This document shows positions 60,054-64,000 of a stretch of 64,000 bases of DNA, piece by piece. The position numbers and the translations under genes were made by a program. Source of the DNA: Streptomyces xylophagus (lineage in GTDB: Bacteria; Actinomycetota; Actinomycetes; Streptomycetales; Streptomycetaceae); the NCBI RefSeq assembly GCF_000716435.1, contig NZ_JNWO01000018.1, positions 101,245 through 165,244 on the forward strand, read 5' to 3'. How positions within the stretch are numbered: the first letter of the stretch is position 1; each line of letters opens with the position of its first letter. The notes beneath the pieces are model-generated. The model saw nothing but the letters and a program-made list of their open reading frames with translations, ran no database searches and was not told where the DNA came from.

Positions 60054-61322
60054 ATGTCTCCCGCCGATACCGGGGCGTCCACCGTCGTGGCCGCCACGAC
60101 CCCCGTCCCCGCCTCCGACTCACGGCTGACACCGGGTGGTCCCGGTTTTCGCCGGATGAGCTTCGCGCTGTTCCTCGCGGGCGTGGCGACCTTCGCGCTC
60201 CTCTACTCCACACAGGCCCTGCTGCCGCTGATCTCCTCCGGTTTCGGCGTGAGCGCGAGCGCGGCGAGCTGGACGGTGGCGGCGGCGACCGGCGGACTCG
60301 CGGTGTTCGTGCTGCCGATGAGCGCGCTGTCGGAACGTTTCGGACGTCGTACGGTCATGACCGGGTCGCTTGTCGTCGCGGTAAGCATCGGGGTCCTGGT
60401 GCCGTTCGCGCCCTCGCTGGGCGCGCTGGTGGCGTTGCGGTTTCTGCAGGGTGCCGCGCTGGCCGGGTTGCCCGCCTCCGCCACCGCGTATCTCGCGGAG
60501 GAGGTCCGGCCGAAGGCGCTGGTCACGGCGATCGGTCTGTTCGTGGCCGGCAACAGCGTCGGCGGGATGAGCGGCCGGGTCATCACCGGCTGGGTCGCGC
60601 AGGAGTGGGGCTGGCGGGTGGCCGTGGCGGTGATCGGCCTCATCGCGGTCGGCTGCGCGGTCGCCTTCCGCCTGCTGCTGCCCGCCCCGAAGCACTTCAC
60701 CCCGGGCTCGCTGCGCCCGCGCGTCCTGGCCCGCACGGTCCGCGACCACCTCGCGAACCCGCTGCTGTGCCGCCTGTACGCGATCGGCGCCCTGTTCATG
60801 ACGGTCTTCGGCGGCGTCTACACGGTGATCGGCTACCGCCTCACCGAGGCCCCCTTCTCCCTCCCCCAGGGCATCATCGGCTCGATCTTCCTGGTGTACC
60901 TCGTGGGGACCGTGTCGGCGTCCACGGCGGGGCGGCTGGTGGGTCGGCTGGGGCGCCGGGGTGCCCTGTATCTGGCGGGCGGTACGACGGCCACGGGCCT
61001 CCTGGTCTCCCTCGCCGACTCGCTGCCGTTGGTGCTGCTCGGCCTGGTGCTGATCACCGCCGGCTTCTTCGCAGGGCACGCGGTCGCGTCCTCGGCGGTC
61101 AGCAAGACGGCGACGACGGGGCGTGCGCAGGCCTCGGCTCTCTACCAGTCCGCGTACTACATCGGGTCGAGCACCGGCAGCACGGTCGGCGCGCTGGCGT
61201 TCCACGCGGGGGGCTGGGCGGGGACGGTCGGTGTGGGGGTCCTGGCGGTGGTGGGGGTCGTGACGATCACGGTGTTGGGGTCGCGGGCGGCGCGGGTGGA
61301 GCGGGAGCTCGCTCCGGCCTGA
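60054..61322 (+). CDS. Major facilitator superfamily transporter
   Basis: The 422-residue protein has about 12 helices and the MFS motif A in MSALSERFGRRTVMTGSLVV, with the antiporter-like region VLGALAFHAGGWAGTVGVGV near the end. It looks like the AraJ/drug-resistance group (FALLYSTQALLPLISSGFGV). The LysR gene divergently encoded is its likely regulator. Substrate unknown. Confidence 0.93.
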   Translation: MSPADTGASTVVAATTPVPASDSRLTPGGPGFRRMSFALFLAGVATFALLYSTQALLPLISSGFGVSASAASWTVAAATGGLAVFVLPMSALSERFGRRTVMTGSLVVAVSIGVLVPFAPSLGALVALRFLQGAALAGLPASATAYLAEEVRPKALVTAIGLFVAGNSVGGMSGRVITGWVAQEWGWRVAVAVIGLIAVGCAVAFRLLLPAPKHFTPGSLRPRVLARTVRDHLANPLLCRLYAIGALFMTVFGGVYTVIGYRLTEAPFSLPQGIIGSIFLVYLVGTVSASTAGRLVGRLGRRGALYLAGGTTATGLLVSLADSLPLVLLGLVLITAGFFAGHAVASSAVSKTATTGRAQASALYQSAYYIGSSTGSTVGALAFHAGGWAGTVGVGVLAVVGVVTITVLGSRAARVERELAPA

Positions 61323-61457
61323 GCCGCCACATCCACTCACCCTGTCAAGAAACCCTTCCTGAGCTGCACGTTCATCCACTCCTCGCGCCATTGTCAGTGG
61401 GCTGCGCTACGTTTCGGGCTAAGGGAACAACGGCCACAGGGGTGGGTGGGCGAGACC

Positions 61458-62474
61458 ATGAGTGACGGTACTGCGACGACGACGGACCTCGACATCAGGC
61501 TGGAGAAGCACCGTGTCGAGCTGACCGGGTACTGCTACCGGATGCTCGGCTCCTCCTTCGAGGCCGAGGACGCGGTGCAGGACACGATGGTCCGCGCCTG
61601 GCGGAACTACGAGAAGTTCGAGGGGCGGTCCAGTCTGCGTTCGTGGCTGTACCGGATCGCGACGAACGTGTGCCTGGACATGCTGTCCGCCGGCAACAAG
61701 CGGGCGCGGCCCGTCGACCTGAGCGACTCCACCCCGCTGGCGCAGGCCGCCCTGTCGCCCCGGCCGGACAACACGTGGCTGGAGCCGATGCCGGACGCGC
61801 GCGTGCTGCCGACGGTCGAGGACCCGGCGGAGGCAGCGGTCGCCAAGGAGTCGGTGCGGCTCGCGTTCATGGCCGCCCTGCAGCAACTGCCGCCCAAGCA
61901 GCGGGCGGTGCTGATCCTGCGCGAGGTGCTGGCCTGGCGGGCGAACGAGGTCGCCGAGCTGCTCGACACCTCGGTCGCGTCGGTCAACAGCGCCTTGCAG
62001 CGGGCCCGCGCGACCCTCGCCGAGCGGCACGAGAAGGCGGCCGGCGCGGCCGTGTCCGACCCGCTCGACGAGGAGCAGCAGAAACTCCTGGAGCGGTACG
62101 TCGCGGCTTTCGAGGGCTACGACATGACGGCACTGACGGCGCTGCTGCATGAGGACGCCATCATGACGATGCCGCCGTTCGAGCTGTGGCTGACCGGCCA
62201 CGACGACATCACGGGCTTCATGACGACGCTCGGCGCCGCCTGCGAGGGCTCGCGCCTGATCCCGGTGCGGGTGAACGGCCTGCCGGGCTTCGCCCAGTAC
62301 AAGCCGGACCCGGAGGCGGGCGGCTTCAGTCCCTGGTCGGTTCAGGTGCTCGAGATCTCAGACGGCCGGCTCACCGGGTTCCACTTCTTCCTGGACACCA
62401 AGCGCTGGTTCCCGCTGTTCGACCTGCCCCTCCATCTCGAAGCGGAGCCCGACCAGGTCGAGGAGGGCGCCTAG
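61458..62474 (+). CDS. ECF RNA polymerase sigma factor with SnoaL C-terminal domain
   Basis: The 338-residue sigma factor of the SigG/SigJ-like (ECF41/ECF56-type) group has region 2 (RLEKHRVELTGYCYRMLGSS, DAVQDTMVRAWRNYEKFEGR), a linker with the DNTWLEP motif, region 4 (LPPKQRAVLILREVLAWRAN, EVAELLDTSVASVNSALQRA) and a C-terminal NTF2/SnoaL-like domain (YVAAFEGYDMTALTALLHED). In this group the C-terminal domain takes over the role of an anti-sigma factor. The ATG at 61458 is one of two candidate starts (GTG 61446). The last 117 nt overlap the antisense STAS gene. Confidence 0.93.
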   Translation: MSDGTATTTDLDIRLEKHRVELTGYCYRMLGSSFEAEDAVQDTMVRAWRNYEKFEGRSSLRSWLYRIATNVCLDMLSAGNKRARPVDLSDSTPLAQAALSPRPDNTWLEPMPDARVLPTVEDPAEAAVAKESVRLAFMAALQQLPPKQRAVLILREVLAWRANEVAELLDTSVASVNSALQRARATLAERHEKAAGAAVSDPLDEEQQKLLERYVAAFEGYDMTALTALLHEDAIMTMPPFELWLTGHDDITGFMTTLGAACEGSRLIPVRVNGLPGFAQYKPDPEAGGFSPWSVQVLEISDGRLTGFHFFLDTKRWFPLFDLPLHLEAEPDQVEEGA

Positions 62475-62744
62475 CCCGGGGGCGGGCGCGCGGAGGCGGA
62501 TCCGGCCGCCGGTCCGCCTGGCGGTGAGTTCGAGGCGGGCCAGGACATCTACGGTGCCGAGCCCCGGTGGCCCCGGCCCCACGACCTCGACCAGGACCAC
62601 TCCGGCACCGGTCGCCACCAGCAGCGCCCGCGCCTCGGCACACAGTCCCGCCGCCTCGTCAGGGGTGACGGGGCGGGCCGGCACGAGTACAGCGGGTGTC
62701 TTGGCGTCCACGATCGGTAGACCGGGTGGGTGGGCGTAACTCAT
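62358..62744 (-). CDS. STAS-domain protein
   Basis: The 128-residue protein has the STAS pattern of anti-sigma antagonists, with the strand VVLVEVVGPGPPGLGTVDVL and the alpha1 region ARLELTARRTGGRIRLRAPA, and the end GLGALLDLVGLRFEMEG. The usual phosphorylatable Ser/Thr in the DSSG-type loop is not visible: the matching loop reads GPPGLGTVDVLARLELTARR, where Thr64 is a candidate. It overlaps the 3' end of the convergent sigma gene by 117 nt; the two may be functionally paired. Confidence 0.8.
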   Translation of the reverse strand: MSYAHPPGLPIVDAKTPAVLVPARPVTPDEAAGLCAEARALLVATGAGVVLVEVVGPGPPGLGTVDVLARLELTARRTGGRIRLRAPAPGLGALLDLVGLRFEMEGQVEQREPALGVQEEVEPGEPAV

Positions 62745-62844
62745 CGGGGGCGACCGCCTAGGTTTGCTGTATGCCCCACGGATCAGCTCCGCCCTGGATA
62801 CCCGACGGCCTCCCGCGCGCTACGGCAGCCGCCGAGGGGGTGCC

Positions 62845-63765
62845 GTGCAAGGGGTGTTGACCGGGTTCGCGGTGATCGGTGTGGTCATCGCGGTCGGGTA
62901 TGTGATCGGGCTGCGCGGTTCCCTCGGCGAACACGGGCGGGACGTCCTGACCAAGCTGGCCTTCAATGTCGCGTCCCCGGCCCTGCTGTTCACGACCCTC
63001 GCGCGGGCCGATCTGTCGGTGATCTTCTCCAGCGGGCTGCTCGTGACGATGCTGAGCACGGCGGCGGTGGCGGGCGTGTTCGTGGCGGTGGGGGTCGTAC
63101 GCGGCTGGGGTGTCGGCCGTACGACGATCGGGGCGCTGTGTTCGAGTTACGTCAACTCCGGCAACCTCGGGATCCCGATCTCGGTGTACGTCCTGGGCAA
63201 CGCGTCGCTGGTGGCGCCGGTGATGTTGTTCCAGCTCGTCGTGGTGAGCCCGCTCGCGTTGACGGTCCTCGATCTGTCGGGGCGGGTCGAGAAGGGGCCG
63301 CTGTGGCTACGGCTGCTCACGCCGCTGCGGAATCCGGTCGCGGTCGGATCACTCGCCGGGGTTGCGGTGGCGGCGGCCGGAGTGCACGTTCCGAACCCGG
63401 TCATGAACCCCCTCACCCTGATCGGCAACATGGCGGTACCGGCGGTTCTGATCGGCTTCGGTATCTCGCTGCGCGGAAGTTCGATGCCGGCGCGGGGGGT
63501 TGAGCGGGGGGCGGTGTTGTTGTCGGTTGCTCTGAAGGCGGTGGGGCAGCCGGTGATCGCCTGGGTGTTGGCGGCGGGGGTGTTCGGGATTCATGGGGCG
63601 GCGTTGCTGGACGTGGTGGTGACGTCGGCGTTGCCGGGGGCGCAGAACCTGTACACGTACGCGAGCCGGTATCGCGTGGGGGAGGTTCTGGCTCGGGACT
63701 CGATCCTGCTGTCCACGGTGCTGTCGGTGCCTGTGCTTGTGGTGATCGCTGCGCTGCTTGGGTAG
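62845..63765 (+). CDS. AEC (auxin efflux carrier) family transporter
   Basis: The 306-residue membrane protein has about 10 helices in two bundles: LTGFAVIGVVIAVGYVIGLR, KLAFNVASPALLFTTLARAD, SYVNSGNLGIPISVYVLGNA (the conserved SxNSGNLGxP loop), LAGVAVAAAGVHVPNPVMNP, and NMAVPAVLIGFGISLRGSSM. AEC proteins export or import organic acids. GTG at 62845 follows GAGGGGG, and the upstream frame 62764-62844 is not needed. Confidence 0.92.
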   Translation: MQGVLTGFAVIGVVIAVGYVIGLRGSLGEHGRDVLTKLAFNVASPALLFTTLARADLSVIFSSGLLVTMLSTAAVAGVFVAVGVVRGWGVGRTTIGALCSSYVNSGNLGIPISVYVLGNASLVAPVMLFQLVVVSPLALTVLDLSGRVEKGPLWLRLLTPLRNPVAVGSLAGVAVAAAGVHVPNPVMNPLTLIGNMAVPAVLIGFGISLRGSSMPARGVERGAVLLSVALKAVGQPVIAWVLAAGVFGIHGAALLDVVVTSALPGAQNLYTYASRYRVGEVLARDSILLSTVLSVPVLVVIAALLG

Positions 63766-63790
63766 GTGCGGTTGTTGTTTGGCTGCGGGT

Positions 63791-63825
63791 GCGTTGTGGC
63801 TGGTCGCGCAGTTCCCCGCGCCCCT
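63791..63825 (+). repeat. Intergenic repeat, family 1
   Basis: GCGTTGTGGCTGGTCGCGCA then GTTCCCCGCGCCCCT, 26 nt after the AEC transporter stop. Confidence 0.8.
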
Positions 63826-63907
63826 CAAAAACCGTCGCTGGGCCGGGGTCTGCGAGTCCCCGCCCTCGACCCGCGCCTCTCGACGCCTCGGCCCTCTTAC
63901 CCCCGCG

Positions 63908-63955
63908 CCTCCGAGCCTCCGAGCCCCCGAGCCCCCGAGCCCCCGAGCCCCCGAA
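63908..63955 (+). repeat. 8-bp tandem repeat
   Basis: Six 8-bp units, two CCTCCGAG, three CCCCCGAG and one CCCCCGAA, end to end near the right window edge. The rest of 63826-64000 has no gene that I can support. Confidence 0.75.
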
Positions 63956-64000
63956 AAGGCTTAAGGGGACCGGGATTTGAAACCCCAGCCCCCCTCCCCC

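Noticed and set aside
63908..63955. Eight-bp tandem repeat as a CRISPR or phase-variable tract in a gene
   Set aside because: Units are contiguous without spacers and no supported gene spans them, so it is recorded only as a simple repeat.
63960..63995. tRNA-like 3' end (GGTTTCAAATCCC read on the minus strand)
   Set aside because: The T-loop cannot be placed with a proper 5-bp stem, and the adjacent sequence is a C-rich run without anticodon or D arms.
1..64000. CRISPR arrays, rRNA genes and insertion sequences
   Set aside because: No regularly spaced repeat array, rRNA-like sequence or transposase motif was found on either strand.

Overview
The window is chromosomal DNA of a Streptomyces-type actinomycete. 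The GC content is very high with strong third-position GC, GTG starts are frequent, and the gene content is typical of the genus: a whiJ/abaA-like regulator set (HTH regulator, DUF397 protein, anti-sigma-like ATPase), a class III adenylate cyclase, an acyl-CoA carboxylase set with an epsilon subunit, LAXTG-type sortase substrates and an AfsQ1/AfsQ2/SigQ locus. From memory, gene order follows the Streptomyces coelicolor SCO4932 (hutH) to about SCO4895 block, with one large accessory block between the phosphosugar mutase and deoC.

Layout. 1-6.2 kb: the 3' part of an Rhs polymorphic toxin with a compositionally distinct tip and a candidate immunity gene, then the whiJ/abaA-like cluster. 6.2-9.8 kb: a structured non-coding stretch, an L,D-transpeptidase lipoprotein, an acidic protein, a LADTG wall protein and a probably leaderless lipoprotein. 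9.8-17.2 kb: hutH, a GAF-GGDEF diguanylate cyclase, an enoyl-CoA hydratase-like protein, a Thr/Pro-rich membrane protein, a SnoaL protein, adenylate cyclase and birA. 17.3-24.6 kb: carboxyltransferase beta and epsilon subunits, an SGNH hydrolase, a 43-residue membrane protein, Maf, the biotinylated alpha subunit and a TetR regulator. 24.7-30.8 kb: a DeoR regulator, an LpdA-like flavoprotein, a gamma-glutamylcyclotransferase-like protein, purine nucleoside phosphorylase and a PGM2-like mutase.

31-43.3 kb: an all-minus-strand cluster that is the most unusual part. It combines a complete phosphate-type ABC importer (pstC, pstA, pstB) with three different secreted or membrane-tethered PstS-like proteins, an Ig-repeat wall protein with a sortase signal, a sortase-fold membrane protein in which both the catalytic His and Cys appear replaced, and a lipoprotein with an apparently intact sortase domain. 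No phoU is present.

43.5-50 kb: a tandem YegP-like protein, PH-like membrane proteins, deoC and two adjacent aldehyde dehydrogenase genes that resemble a split ALDH16. 50-58 kb: a uridine kinase-like NTPase, sigQ divergent from afsQ1-afsQ2-lipoprotein with an AfsQ1-type operator between them, VanZ and PspC proteins, and adenosine deaminase. 58-64 kb: an alpha/beta hydrolase, a LysR/MFS divergent pair, an ECF sigma factor with a SnoaL tail overlapped by a STAS gene, and an AEC transporter.

Working together: adenosine deaminase, nucleoside phosphorylase, PGM2-like mutase, deoC and aldehyde dehydrogenase make a coherent purine (deoxy)nucleoside breakdown route. Three of these genes share the same 12-bp palindrome (CTACGCGCGTAG) just upstream of apparently leaderless starts, which suggests one dispersed regulon. 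Intergenic repeats of three families sit mainly at gene ends. All functional calls are from sequence reading and family knowledge; no searches were run.
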